DNA of 64,000 bases from Terriglobia bacterium (GTDB taxonomy: Bacteria > Acidobacteriota > Terriglobia > JAIQFV01). Positions 1-7,984 of this stretch are shown here, piece after piece (the first letter of the stretch is position 1; every line of letters begins with the position of its first letter). Location: the NCBI GenBank assembly GCA_020073085.1, contig JAIQFV010000017.1, forward strand, positions 1-64,000, written 5' to 3'. The notes beneath the pieces were generated by a model. It had not been told where the DNA came from, searched no databases, and saw nothing but the letters and a program-made list of their open reading frames with translations. A program made the translations under genes and the position numbers.

Positions 1-417
1 TCACCCGTCCCGCTTTGTTATAATCCGTCATGGCCAATCTCCTCTCTCTGGGCTTTTAAGCCCGGGTTGATTTTTTTCCTTGGAGACCATTGTACCGGTA
101 CTCCGCGGAGATTGGCCTTCTCATCCTATCTACACTCTGCCAGCCCTTCGGGCCTGGGTAGTTTTGTTTGGATTTTGGGCTTTGGATTTTGGGTTTTGCT
201 TGGAATTTGGATTTTGGACTTTGGAATTTATCTGGATTTTGGACTTTGGAATTTGGATTTTGCTTTATTCACCCGCCTGGCCGTTCACCTTCCAAAATGG
301 CCCGATGGAAGGCTTAAACGTTCAGTTCTCTGGCGGAAAGTTCAAATCCTCCCTCCTGTGAAGTATCCTTCCCGCGCTGTCATCCCAAACTCTTAAGAAG
401 CTGCTGCCATCAATCCC
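1..417. other. Non-coding leader region with inverted and low-complexity repeats
   Basis: I see no convincing gene here. An 11-bp inverted repeat, GGCCAATCTCC at 32-42 and GGAGATTGGCC at 107-117, brackets a short GGGCT/AGCCC hairpin (50-63) and a T run at 71-77. A TATAAT-like hexamer lies at 19-24. From about 170 to 262 there is a low-complexity run of TTTGGA/TTTTGG units. Open frames through this stretch encode Trp/Phe/Leu/Gly-rich sequence that simply mirrors the repeat. Confidence 0.5.
170..262. repeat. Imperfect low-complexity tandem repeat (TTTGGATTTTGG-type)
   Basis: The stretch is built almost only from TTTGGAATTTGG, GGATTTTGGACTTTGG and close variants. It is strongly G+T on this strand, with almost no C. 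The unit length drifts between about 12 and 30 bases, so this is a degenerate tandem array. Confidence 0.6.
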
Positions 418-1449
418 ATGAGGATTCGGAAAAAGCTGAAGCAAGCGTTGCGTCATTTTCATGTCACCCGGGTCCTCTTGAGCCGCCTTTTCTTCACTCC
501 GTATCCGCTTCTGGCTCATCTCATCCCGATGCGAAGGTGCAATCTTTCCTGCGCGTACTGCAATGAGTACGACAACTTCTCGCAACCGGTCGTGCTCGAG
601 GAAATGTTCAAGCGCGTCGACAAATTGGCTGCGCTGGGCACGAAGATTATCACCATCAGCGGCGGCGAGCCGTTGCTCCATCCCAACCTGGAGGACATCA
701 TCCGGCGCATCCGGAGTCACGGCATGATTGCCGGATTGATCAGCAACTGTTATCTGATGACGCCTGAGCGGATTCGGTCCTTGAACAAGGCCGGATTGGA
801 ATTCTTGCAGGTCTCGATCGACAATGTGAACCCGGACCAGGTGTCGAAGAAGAGCCTGAAGGTTCTGGATTCCAAACTCGTCAACCTGCAACGGCACGCC
901 GAGTTTGGCGTCAACATCAATTCGGTCATCGGAGGAGGGATTGCCAATCCGGAAGATGCCCTCGTCGTCGCACGGCGCGCCGTCGAGCTCGGGTTCACGA
1001 CCTCCCTGGGTGTGATTCATGACGGAAATGGCACTTTGAAACCGCTCAACGGGCTGGAGCAGAGAATTCAGCACGCCATGAGGCTCCTCGGCAAGAAAAG
1101 CTATGCCCGGATCCACAAGTTCCAGGACAACCTCTCGCGGGGAAAGCCGAACGAGTGGCGCTGCCGCGCCGGCGCGCGTTACCTTTACGTCTGCGAAGAG
1201 GGGCTGGTGCATTATTGTTCTCAACAGCGCGGCTATCCGGCCATTCCACTGGAGCAATACAGCCTTGAGGACGTTCGACGCGAATATTATACGAAGAAGG
1301 CCTGCGCCCCGTTTTGTACCGTGGCCTGTGTCCATCAGGTCGCCACGCTTGATAACTGGCGCGATCCGCAACACATCGATCCCGTCGCCGTCCCAACTCC
1401 TCAGCCCAGCCTGCAACCCGGCCGGATGGGGGAACCGGCCCGCGCCTGA
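418..1449 (+). CDS. Radical SAM/SPASM-like protein
   Basis: This is a 343-residue cytosolic radical SAM enzyme. The CNLSCAYC motif (C41, C45, C48) is the CxxxCxxC loop that binds the 4Fe-4S/SAM cluster, and SGGEP at 81-85 is the SAM-contacting motif. A C-terminal set of cysteines (249, 259, 267, 296, 300, 304) is spaced like a SPASM or twitch auxiliary-cluster region. The Pro-rich tail after about residue 320 looks unstructured. No substrate peptide or partner gene is adjacent, so the reaction is unknown; the family includes peptide-maturation enzymes and HpnH-like proteins. The start has no clear ribosome site but gives a normal N-terminus. Confidence 0.85.
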   Translation: MRIRKKLKQALRHFHVTRVLLSRLFFTPYPLLAHLIPMRRCNLSCAYCNEYDNFSQPVVLEEMFKRVDKLAALGTKIITISGGEPLLHPNLEDIIRRIRSHGMIAGLISNCYLMTPERIRSLNKAGLEFLQVSIDNVNPDQVSKKSLKVLDSKLVNLQRHAEFGVNINSVIGGGIANPEDALVVARRAVELGFTTSLGVIHDGNGTLKPLNGLEQRIQHAMRLLGKKSYARIHKFQDNLSRGKPNEWRCRAGARYLYVCEEGLVHYCSQQRGYPAIPLEQYSLEDVRREYYTKKACAPFCTVACVHQVATLDNWRDPQHIDPVAVPTPQPSLQPGRMGEPARA

Positions 1450-1972
1450 ACCGGGCGTGGCGTCCACCCCGTCTTTCGCCTCCTCCTGTTCCATACCCAT
1501 GGCGCTCGCTGATCTCCGGATGTCCTTTTGAACTATTCTATGATTTGAGTTCTCTTGCCGGGGTGCCGCATGGCGAGGGCGGCCGACTTGCCCGGGAATG
1601 CCGTATCATCGGACGCCGGGTGCGCGGATATGTCCGCCTCGGCGGACATGTCTGCGCATCAATACCCTTCGGGTCTCAACGCTGAATTATCAAGAATTTC
1701 TCCTCGAACGTCCAGGGAGCGGCCCTCGAGTATCTTGCAGCGCAGCCGTGCCAACAACGCATGCCTACGGCACCCGAGGTCATTCTTTCCTCCTGCCGCG
1801 TAAGGCTTGTCAAGACATAGAACTCGTACTAAGCTCTGACTCTTGGTGAACATTTCAAGGTAAGATCTGGGCAAGGTCGCGGCCGCCAGCACTCGACCGA
1901 GGCAATCTTCATCGAATATCAATTCGCACCACAAGGTAGACTCCATCGCAGAGAGCGGGGGAGAGCGAGTCC
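1450..1972. other. Intergenic region with a degenerate hairpin repeat
   Basis: No supported gene. The centre (1621-1790) is an inverted, diverged copy of the repeat found at 3747-4122. The remainder shows no promoter or RNA that I recognise. Confidence 0.5.
1621..1790 (-). repeat. Dispersed repeat, inverted copy of the 3.7-4.1 kb element
   Basis: Read on the minus strand, this stretch follows the unit at 3941-4122: the left end with GGGTGCCGTAGGCATGCG, then the internal TTCTTGATAATTC segment, then GCAGACATGTCCGCC. It has many substitutions but few length changes. Both ends carry versions of GGGTGCCGCAG in opposite orientation, as expected for a small element with terminal inverted repeats. 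Confidence 0.7.
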
Positions 1973-2488
1973 ATGACCGAACCTCAGAAAACACCAACAT
2001 CGATGGTCCACATCTTTGGAGTCCTTCTGATTGTCGGGGTGGGGTTCGTTGTTCGCTACATCTACCAGGCCTATATGCTCAGCGGATCGCCTTCTTCCAG
2101 CCAATGGCAGTTGGGGTTGGGATTGGTTGGCGGGGCTGGGGTGGTCCTGCTTCTTGTATTTCCCTTGCGACGGCGTCTTCGTCAGGGGCCCGCCACAGGC
2201 TTCGAGTCGTGGATGATCACTCACGCGTATTGTGGCGTTGCGGCGGGGATTGTCCTCCTGCACCACGGCCTCTTTAATTTTGCGATGGATCTCCGCGGGA
2301 TCCTGCTGTTACTTCTGACCCTCTCGCTTCTCCTTGGAATTCTCCTTTTGATCTTGAGAAAGCGGGAAGGTGCAGCCGGACCTTCCGCCATGACACGCCG
2401 ATTGTCCTCGCTTCACTTGCTGGTATCGATCTTCACCGGAATTCTTCTGGTGGTGCACGTGTTGTTCGATGCGGTGGTAAGGCAGTAG
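1973..2488 (+). CDS. Four-helix membrane protein with probable bis-haem histidines
   Basis: The 171-residue protein has four predicted membrane segments (about 12-32, 46-64, 86-106 and 108-127) and a fifth hydrophobic stretch at 147-168. Histidines H84 with H97/H98, and H148 with H162, sit 13-14 residues apart inside hydrophobic helices. This is the spacing used for axial haem ligands in cytochrome b561 and ferric-reductase-like proteins. A transmembrane b-type cytochrome is therefore inferred. A purine-rich stretch precedes the ATG. There is no neighbouring redox partner, so the role is open. Confidence 0.6.
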   Translation: MTEPQKTPTSMVHIFGVLLIVGVGFVVRYIYQAYMLSGSPSSSQWQLGLGLVGGAGVVLLLVFPLRRRLRQGPATGFESWMITHAYCGVAAGIVLLHHGLFNFAMDLRGILLLLLTLSLLLGILLLILRKREGAAGPSAMTRRLSSLHLLVSIFTGILLVVHVLFDAVVRQ

Positions 2489-2491
2489 AAG

Positions 2492-2634
2492 AAGTGGGCA
2501 GTGGGCAGTGATCAGCGGGATGCTCATCCAACTGGGTTGACTGAGTCAATTTCATTTCGACTTCGAAACACTAGTGAAGTGATTCGATTGACCTCGCTCT
2601 TAACTGACCACTGGCCACTGCTCACTGCCCACTT
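2492..2634. repeat. Long imperfect inverted repeat with terminal T run
   Basis: AAGTGGGCAGTG at 2492-2503 pairs perfectly with CACTGCCCACTT at 2623-2634, and a looser GGCAGTGATCAG / CTGACCACTG pairing extends inward. The right arm runs into TTTTTT. It lies between the stop of the membrane protein and the EVE gene and could end transcription from the left. Confidence 0.6.
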
Positions 2635-2655
2635 TTTTCAACCCGGGAGCTTACC

Positions 2656-3162
2656 ATGTCACGATGGCTTTTCAAGACAGAACCCACGCATTATTCATTT
2701 GATGACCTGGTCGAGAGCAAGAAAGCGGTCTGGGATGGCATCACGAACAACCTGGCGTTGAAGCATCTGCGTGGCGTCAGGAAGGGAGACGAAGCCCTCG
2801 TGTATCACACCGGCGACGAGAAACAAATCGTGGGAGTTGCGATTGTTACATCGAATCCTTATCCGGATCCGAAGCAGAAAGATCCCAAGCTGGTGGTCGT
2901 TGATATCAAACCGGGGCGGAGGTTGAATCGGGAAGTGACACTGGCTGAAATCAAAGCCGACAAGGCGCTTAAAGATTTTGATCTGGTACGAAATTCGCGC
3001 CTTTCCGTTATGCCCGTGTCTGACGCCCAGTGGAAGCGCCTGCTCGAGCTCGCTGGGGGAATAACCTATTTCTCCCGCTCCCACATCGTCTCTGCTTCGC
3101 CTTCGCTGAGCGAAATCCATCGTGCCAGCACGAAGAGGGCGTCCCCCAGCCGGTTGAGATAG
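2656..3162 (+). CDS. EVE domain-containing protein
   Basis: The 168-residue protein starts with WLFKTEPTHYSFDDL and contains VWDGITNNLALKHLR and a GDEALVYHTG segment, all characteristic of EVE domains (PUA/YTH-like fold). These bind modified bases in nucleic acid. The domain ends near residue 138; the remaining roughly 30 residues are Ser/Arg-rich and lie entirely over the 3' end of the convergent adenosyltransferase gene. The tail therefore looks like read-through after loss of an earlier stop. GGGAG sits upstream of the ATG. The biological target is unknown. Confidence 0.85.
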   Translation: MSRWLFKTEPTHYSFDDLVESKKAVWDGITNNLALKHLRGVRKGDEALVYHTGDEKQIVGVAIVTSNPYPDPKQKDPKLVVVDIKPGRRLNREVTLAEIKADKALKDFDLVRNSRLSVMPVSDAQWKRLLELAGGITYFSRSHIVSASPSLSEIHRASTKRASPSRLR

Positions 3163-3647
3163 GGGATCAGATAATCCCCGAGGGGTTCCTCGCGACCGAG
3201 TGCCACACAAGCGCGCTCGGCCCGCCGGCAGACGGTCCGGGCCTGGTGCAATGTGGCGGCCACCAGGCCTCCTCCCGGGAGAATAAACTCTTCGAGCGGC
3301 TTCAATTCTTTTTCCAACTCATCCATCAGCGCCTCCAGCGCGTCGATGTGGCGCTGCCCGACCAGGGGCATATTCTCCCACCGGTCTTCCACGCGCGTCG
3401 CCAGATCGCTGCCGACGACAAAGAGTTCATTTTGAATTTTCTTGAGTTCCGTCTCCAGCCGTTGTTGGGACGCATTGGGCGGGGAAAACTTCTGGTTGAA
3501 GGCGCGTGCCACGCCGAGGACGGAGTTTAATTCATCGACGATCCCGTAGCTTTCGATCCGGCGGGAGTCCTTGGGGACCCTTCGATTGCCGACCAGTCCG
3601 GTTTCTCCCTTGTCGCCTGTCCGCGTGTACACCCTGGTGATTCGCAT
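3066..3647 (-). CDS. ATP:cob(I)alamin adenosyltransferase, PduO type
   Basis: The 193-residue enzyme adenosylates cob(I)alamin to coenzyme B12 in the cytosol. It has the N-terminal YTRTGDKGETGL ATP-binding motif, RIESYGIVDELNS, and the C-terminal RRAER and LNRLGDALFVLARW motifs of the family. I place the start at 3647 because the motif begins seven residues later and upstream codons run into a repeat. The gene overlaps the 3' end of the EVE gene by about 97 bp, tail to tail. A B12-linked role fits the corrinoid methyl-transfer genes at 20-23 kb. Confidence 0.92.
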   Translation of the reverse strand: MRITRVYTRTGDKGETGLVGNRRVPKDSRRIESYGIVDELNSVLGVARAFNQKFSPPNASQQRLETELKKIQNELFVVGSDLATRVEDRWENMPLVGQRHIDALEALMDELEKELKPLEEFILPGGGLVAATLHQARTVCRRAERACVALGREEPLGDYLIPYLNRLGDALFVLARWISLSEGEAETMWEREK

Positions 3648-3746
3648 GATGACGAGATTGTGCCACAGGCGATTCCGAGGGGACAAATGAAATTGATTGT
3701 AGGATGGATTGTAGAAAAGATCCACGGTAACCGCCGAGGCGCCCGG

Positions 3747-3940
3747 GGAATGACTGAATCGGGGTGCCGCAGGCATGCGTTGTGGGCATGCCTGCGCTGC
3801 AAGACAGTCGAGGGCTGCTCTCCAGACGTTCGGGGTGAGGGGAAATTCTTGATAATTCGGAGTAGAGACCTGAAGAGTAATGGTTCGCAGACATGCAAAG
3901 AGCGCATATCTGCGGCACCCGGGGGGGCAGCGTCACCCGA
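3747..3940 (+). repeat. Hairpin-ended repeat, unit A of a direct pair
   Basis: The 194-bp unit begins GGAATGACTGAATCGGGG and carries the CGCAGGCATGCG / GCATGCCTGCG palindromic core. It shares more than 100 nearly identical positions with unit B immediately downstream. Its right end is GCATATCTGCGGCACCCGG, which complements the GGGTGCCGCAG at the left end. Confidence 0.8.
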
Positions 3941-4201
3941 GGAATGACTGAATCGGGGTGCCGCAGGCATGCGTTGTGGGCATGCCTGCGCCTGCAAGAC
4001 AGTCGAGGGCTGCTCTCCAGACGTTCGGGGTGAGGGGAAATTCTTGATAATTCGGAGTAGAGACCTGAGGAGTATTGATTCGCAGACATGTCCGCCGAGG
4101 CGGACATATCTGCGGCACCCGGGCAAAGAGCGCATATCTGCGGTACCCGGGCAAAGAGCGCATATCTGCGGCGCCCACATCGGGCGGTCTGCGGCGCCGC
4201 A
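3941..4201 (+). repeat. Hairpin-ended repeat, unit B plus 28-bp tandem copies
   Basis: Unit B (3941-4120) repeats unit A almost base for base, then diverges at a GACATGTCCGCC / GGCGGACATATC hairpin. It is followed by 28-bp tandem copies beginning GGGCAAAGAGCGCATATC at 4121 and 4149. The array ends just before the stop codon of the NrfD-type gene and may serve as its transcription end. Confidence 0.8.
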
Positions 4202-4206
4202 GCGAC

Positions 4207-5166
4207 TTATCTGAACGAGCTGAGCTGTCCCGCATAGACGAAGATGTAGCGCAGGAGGTAACCGCCCATCAGGACCAGCAGGGCCGCAAACGCGGCGAGG
4301 GGCTTGTTGTGGTGGAGGGAAGCCTTCGAGAGCAGGACGGGCGCCATCTCCCACACCTCGATCGCGAGAGGCAGCAGTAATCCCAGTCCCATAAAAAACA
4401 CCCAAAAGACCAGCGTGTAGGGACCCCCCAGGATGAGCCCCAATGAATCCTGTACGGCGCGAACCGATAGCTCTCCGTGAATAATATAGGGCAGCACGAT
4501 GAAGAATTCGAGGGTGATGAAACAGATATCGAGGGTGTAGAGGAAACGCGCCTGACGCGGGTCGAGGTTCTTACGGTTCCAGGAAAGCGCAAAGATCAGG
4601 GTGGCACAGCCGGTCGAGAGTGCGGAGAACAAGAACATCTGGGCCACAAGATTCGTGTTCCAGAAAGGCCGTGACTGGACCGCCCCCAGGAGGACTCCAG
4701 TGTAAATCCCCACGGCAATGCTGACGGGAAACCCAATCATCGCCAGCCACCGGCGCCAGGCGGAGAGGTCACGATTGAGCTTCTTTAGAAATGCAAGCTT
4801 CCGGGGAAGCCTGGCGAAGAGCATTTCGCGCCGGTCCGAAGGGAACCAGGCGTAGAAGTAGAGCAGGGTGACCGCCGTAAAAAAGAGGAGCAACCAGGAG
4901 CCGATCGACATCGGGCTTTCCCACCTCAGGTGGGTAAACAGCTTGTAAAACCGGTACCAGTTCCCCAAGTCAAAAATCAGCAGGAGCGATCCGAGGGCGA
5001 CGGGCCACGGCGCCATCATGGCGCCGTATTTCGCGATCCGGGAATGAATGAATTCGTCTTTCTCCTGGAGGTAAGTGGCAAGGGCGGAGACGAAGAAGAT
5101 CCCTGCGGACAGCCCGCCTAGAAAGAGGTAGTTGACGATCAGCCATCCCCACTCGACATGTTTCAT
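4207..5166 (-). CDS. NrfD/PsrC-type membrane subunit of a molybdoenzyme complex
   Basis: The 319-residue polytopic protein has about eight to nine hydrophobic segments, starting with WGWLIVNYLFLGGLSAGIFF, the typical opening of NrfD/PsrC proteins. These subunits exchange electrons between the quinone pool and a periplasmic iron-sulfur subunit. It is the last gene of the operon that also encodes the ferredoxin and catalytic subunit, separated from the ferredoxin by 12 bp. Substrate specificity cannot be read from this subunit. Confidence 0.9.
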   Translation of the reverse strand: MKHVEWGWLIVNYLFLGGLSAGIFFVSALATYLQEKDEFIHSRIAKYGAMMAPWPVALGSLLLIFDLGNWYRFYKLFTHLRWESPMSIGSWLLLFFTAVTLLYFYAWFPSDRREMLFARLPRKLAFLKKLNRDLSAWRRWLAMIGFPVSIAVGIYTGVLLGAVQSRPFWNTNLVAQMFLFSALSTGCATLIFALSWNRKNLDPRQARFLYTLDICFITLEFFIVLPYIIHGELSVRAVQDSLGLILGGPYTLVFWVFFMGLGLLLPLAIEVWEMAPVLLSKASLHHNKPLAAFAALLVLMGGYLLRYIFVYAGQLSSFR

Positions 5167-5178
5167 AGCCCTCTCCCC

Positions 5179-5730
5179 CTACAACAGATAATAGATTTGC
5201 GGGCCATTGCCCGTTTCCGGTTTCTTCAGCCGGTATTGACGGGTGTTGAGAATTTCCCGAAGCCTTCCGTCGGCGTCATTGATGTCACCAAAGACGCGCA
5301 CCTTGGACGGGCAGGTCTCCACGCAGGCCGGAATTTCTCCACGGTCCACACGCTGGACACAGAAGGTACATTTTTCCACCACGCCGCGATCCTCGCGGAA
5401 GAAGCGGGCATCATACGGGCAGGCAATCATGCAGTAGCGGCAACCCACACACTCCGTGTCGTTGACGAGCACGACGCCGTCTTTCCGCTGCCATGAGGCC
5501 CCGGTCGGACACACCCGCACACAGGCCGGGCTGGCACAGTGATGACACTGTTCCGGTTCGAAGGCGGCCAGCATCTTCGGCCACGTCCCGTGATGTTCTT
5601 CTCCAATCCAGTCCCGGCTCTTGCCCAAGGGGACCTGGTTTTCGGCACGGCAGGCGACAACGCAGGCCTTGCAGTTCAGGCATTTTTTTGAATCGACGAT
5701 CAGGGCATAGCGTTTGGGTTGCGGGGCCAT
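5179..5730 (-). CDS. Four-cluster 4Fe-4S ferredoxin subunit (PsrB/NrfC/TtrB type)
   Basis: The 183-residue protein has four cysteine clusters: CLNCKACVVAC near the N-terminus, CHHCASPACVRVCP, CVGCRYCMIACP, and CTFCVQRVDRGEIPACVETCP. It would carry electrons between the membrane NrfD subunit and the molybdenum subunit. It has no signal peptide of its own, and such subunits usually cross the membrane with the Tat-exported catalytic partner. It lies 10 bp after the catalytic gene. Confidence 0.93.
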   Translation of the reverse strand: MAPQPKRYALIVDSKKCLNCKACVVACRAENQVPLGKSRDWIGEEHHGTWPKMLAAFEPEQCHHCASPACVRVCPTGASWQRKDGVVLVNDTECVGCRYCMIACPYDARFFREDRGVVEKCTFCVQRVDRGEIPACVETCPSKVRVFGDINDADGRLREILNTRQYRLKKPETGNGPQIYYLL

Positions 5731-5740
5731 AAGGATTCGC

Positions 5741-7930
5741 CTAAACCTTTCTCACTTTCACGAAGGTCTCGTGAAGGGCGGCGTTCCCCGAGACCTTGTC
5801 CCACGCCGTCTCCAGAAGCTGGGCATCGGACGCGCCCACCTCACAGGCGAGTCGCTGCCATTTCGTTCGTTTTCCAAAACCGTGCAACATGAATACGCAG
5901 TCCGGACGGATCTCCTCGGTCACCCGCGTCTTGATGCGGACCGTCCCGACCGCGCTGGCAACCTCGACCCGGTCGCCCTCCTTCACTCCAATGGCTTCTG
6001 CGGAGGTCGGGTGGATCCAGAGGTCGTTTTCGGGGGAGAATTCATTTAACCAGGGGTTGTTCGTGTTGTTGGCGTGCGTGAAGAAGGCCTTCCGGCCCAG
6101 GACCAGGCGAAACTTTCCGGCAGGAGGTTCCGTCGGGGATTGATAGACCGGCAGGGGATCATAGCCTGACTCCTGCAGCCGCTCGGAGTAGATTTCAATC
6201 TTGCCGGACTTGGTGACAAACCGGTGGTCCGGACTGAGGGTGGTTCCGTATTTCGGGACATCGGGCGCCGCCCAGACTCCGTGCTTCTTCAAGTATTCCA
6301 GGGGCATTTGGAACGGGAGCTCCTTGACCTGGGCGTCGATCCACTGCTCGATGGTGTAGTCGAAGTAATCCGAGAGCTTCAGCCGCTTGGCCAGGCCCTG
6401 AACGATCTCGAGCGTGGTCCGGGTGTCGTGGAGCGGTTTGATCACAGGTTGTCGCAGGACGACCACGGGCCAGATCCCGGACAGCACCTCCACCGGATCG
6501 AGGCGTTCCAGGTAGGTCGATTCCGGAAAAATCACATCGGCATACCATGCCGTGTCGCTCATTTGAATGTCGACCACCCCGACAAATTCCATTTGCTCGA
6601 TCATGCGGAGGGTCCGCGCCTGGTCGGGCAGGGCGTTCATGGGATCCTGCTTGTGGATCATCCACCCTTTGACCGGATAGGGGGAAGCCGCCAGCACGTT
6701 CTCGCGCAGTTTGAGGTACGCCCCATCTCCTTTGGCGGCGAGAGGGAAGTTCTTATCGAGCTCGTCGATGCGGGGCGCCTTGGGATCGTCCCAGGGCAGG
6801 AAGAGATATTCCCCCAGTTCAATCTTGTTATTCGGTACCATGCCGCCCTGCCGGTCCCAGTTGCCGACCACGGCATTGAGGATGGCCTGGGCGCGGCGCA
6901 TCTGGAAATCGTTCTGATACCAGGAGGACCTTCTCCCGGCGTAGTAGACCGCCCGCGGGGCGGCGTCAGAAAACTCGCGCGCGATCCGGAGAATTTCTTT
7001 CGCGGGGATCTCGGTCTCTTTTTCGGCCCACTCCGGCGTGTAGGGTTTGACGTGTTCGATGAGTTTGTCGAAACCGGTACAATAGGAATTGACGAATTCC
7101 TTGTCGTAGCGATTTTCGCCGACAATCACATTCAGCATGGCAAGGATGAAGGCCATGTCGGTTCCCGGCTTGATGGGAAACCAGGCGTCCGCCTTGGCCG
7201 CCGTCACCGTGAAGCGCGGGTCCAGACAAATCAGGCGGGCCTTCCGGTTCATGGTGGCGTCGATCAGGTCCATCGTGTCCGGTGTGATGAAGGCCTCGAA
7301 GCGGTTGGCGCCGGACATGATGACGTAATTGCAGTTGAGGAGATCGAAGGAGGGAACCGTTCCGAAGGTGGCGGAGTAGGCCAGGTTCACCGAGGCCAGA
7401 CACAAGGTGGGATGCCGGACGATATTGGGAGAGCCGAAGGCCAGTCCCAGGTTCTTGAAGAAGATTTCCTGAAAGCTTTCCGTCGAGGACCACAGCGTTC
7501 CCTGGGGACCGTATTTTTCTTTGATCGCCGAAAGCTTTCCCGCCGCGAAGTCAAAGGCTTCCTCCCAGCTGGCTGGCCGCCATTTGCCTTCCCCCCGCTC
7601 GCCGGCGCGAATCAGCGGGCGCTTGATGCGGGCCGGATCGTACACCTGTTGAATGCCCGCATTTCCCCGCGCGCAGAGCATGCCGCGGGACTTGGGATTC
7701 TCGGGGTTCGGATTCAGTTTCTGAATGACCCCTTCATGGACGACGGCGATGACAGAGCACTTATTCGGACAGAGTTCGCAGGTCGTGGGGACTTCGAGGC
7801 GCTGGGGGACGGGTGCGGTCTCCTTGATGAACGGCTTCAAGCACCCCGCCTGAGTGGCCAGGGCCGCCCCGAGCGCGCCTCCCGTGGTCATCCGGAAGAA
7901 ACTCCGCCGGTCAAGCTGATTCTTTCCCAT
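5741..7930 (-). CDS. Tat-exported molybdopterin oxidoreductase (PsrA/PhsA-like)
   Basis: The 729-residue catalytic subunit begins with a Tat signal (DRRSFFRM at 7-14, hydrophobic stretch to about 29). It has a 4Fe-4S set CELCPNKC (C51, C54, C58) plus C86, and then the bis-MGD oxidoreductase domains with the dinucleotide-binding region at the C-terminus. HPTLC places C177 where polysulfide and thiosulfate reductases have the Mo-ligating cysteine. AGC at 28-30 after the Tat stretch could even be a lipobox. A sulfur-compound reductase is the best guess; tetrathionate or arsenate cannot be excluded. Confidence 0.9.
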   Translation of the reverse strand: MGKNQLDRRSFFRMTTGGALGAALATQAGCLKPFIKETAPVPQRLEVPTTCELCPNKCSVIAVVHEGVIQKLNPNPENPKSRGMLCARGNAGIQQVYDPARIKRPLIRAGERGEGKWRPASWEEAFDFAAGKLSAIKEKYGPQGTLWSSTESFQEIFFKNLGLAFGSPNIVRHPTLCLASVNLAYSATFGTVPSFDLLNCNYVIMSGANRFEAFITPDTMDLIDATMNRKARLICLDPRFTVTAAKADAWFPIKPGTDMAFILAMLNVIVGENRYDKEFVNSYCTGFDKLIEHVKPYTPEWAEKETEIPAKEILRIAREFSDAAPRAVYYAGRRSSWYQNDFQMRRAQAILNAVVGNWDRQGGMVPNNKIELGEYLFLPWDDPKAPRIDELDKNFPLAAKGDGAYLKLRENVLAASPYPVKGWMIHKQDPMNALPDQARTLRMIEQMEFVGVVDIQMSDTAWYADVIFPESTYLERLDPVEVLSGIWPVVVLRQPVIKPLHDTRTTLEIVQGLAKRLKLSDYFDYTIEQWIDAQVKELPFQMPLEYLKKHGVWAAPDVPKYGTTLSPDHRFVTKSGKIEIYSERLQESGYDPLPVYQSPTEPPAGKFRLVLGRKAFFTHANNTNNPWLNEFSPENDLWIHPTSAEAIGVKEGDRVEVASAVGTVRIKTRVTEEIRPDCVFMLHGFGKRTKWQRLACEVGASDAQLLETAWDKVSGNAALHETFVKVRKV

Positions 7931-7984
7931 TCCACCCTCCCTCGAAGGCGGGACCGGAGATGAGTATCCCCGGTCCCACGCGCG

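Noticed and set aside
325-365. GTTCAAATC T-loop-like string suggesting a tRNA end
   Set aside because: The flanking bases do not form the five-pair T stem and no anticodon arm or acceptor partner is present upstream.
322-1500. Minus-strand open frame of 392 codons
   Set aside because: It overlaps the radical SAM gene, which has clear cluster motifs; the minus frame has none.
6224-7963. Long plus-strand open frame of 579 codons
   Set aside because: It lies entirely over the molybdopterin oxidoreductase on the other strand, is Gly/Asp/Val-His rich without domain motifs, and is explained by codon bias of the real gene.
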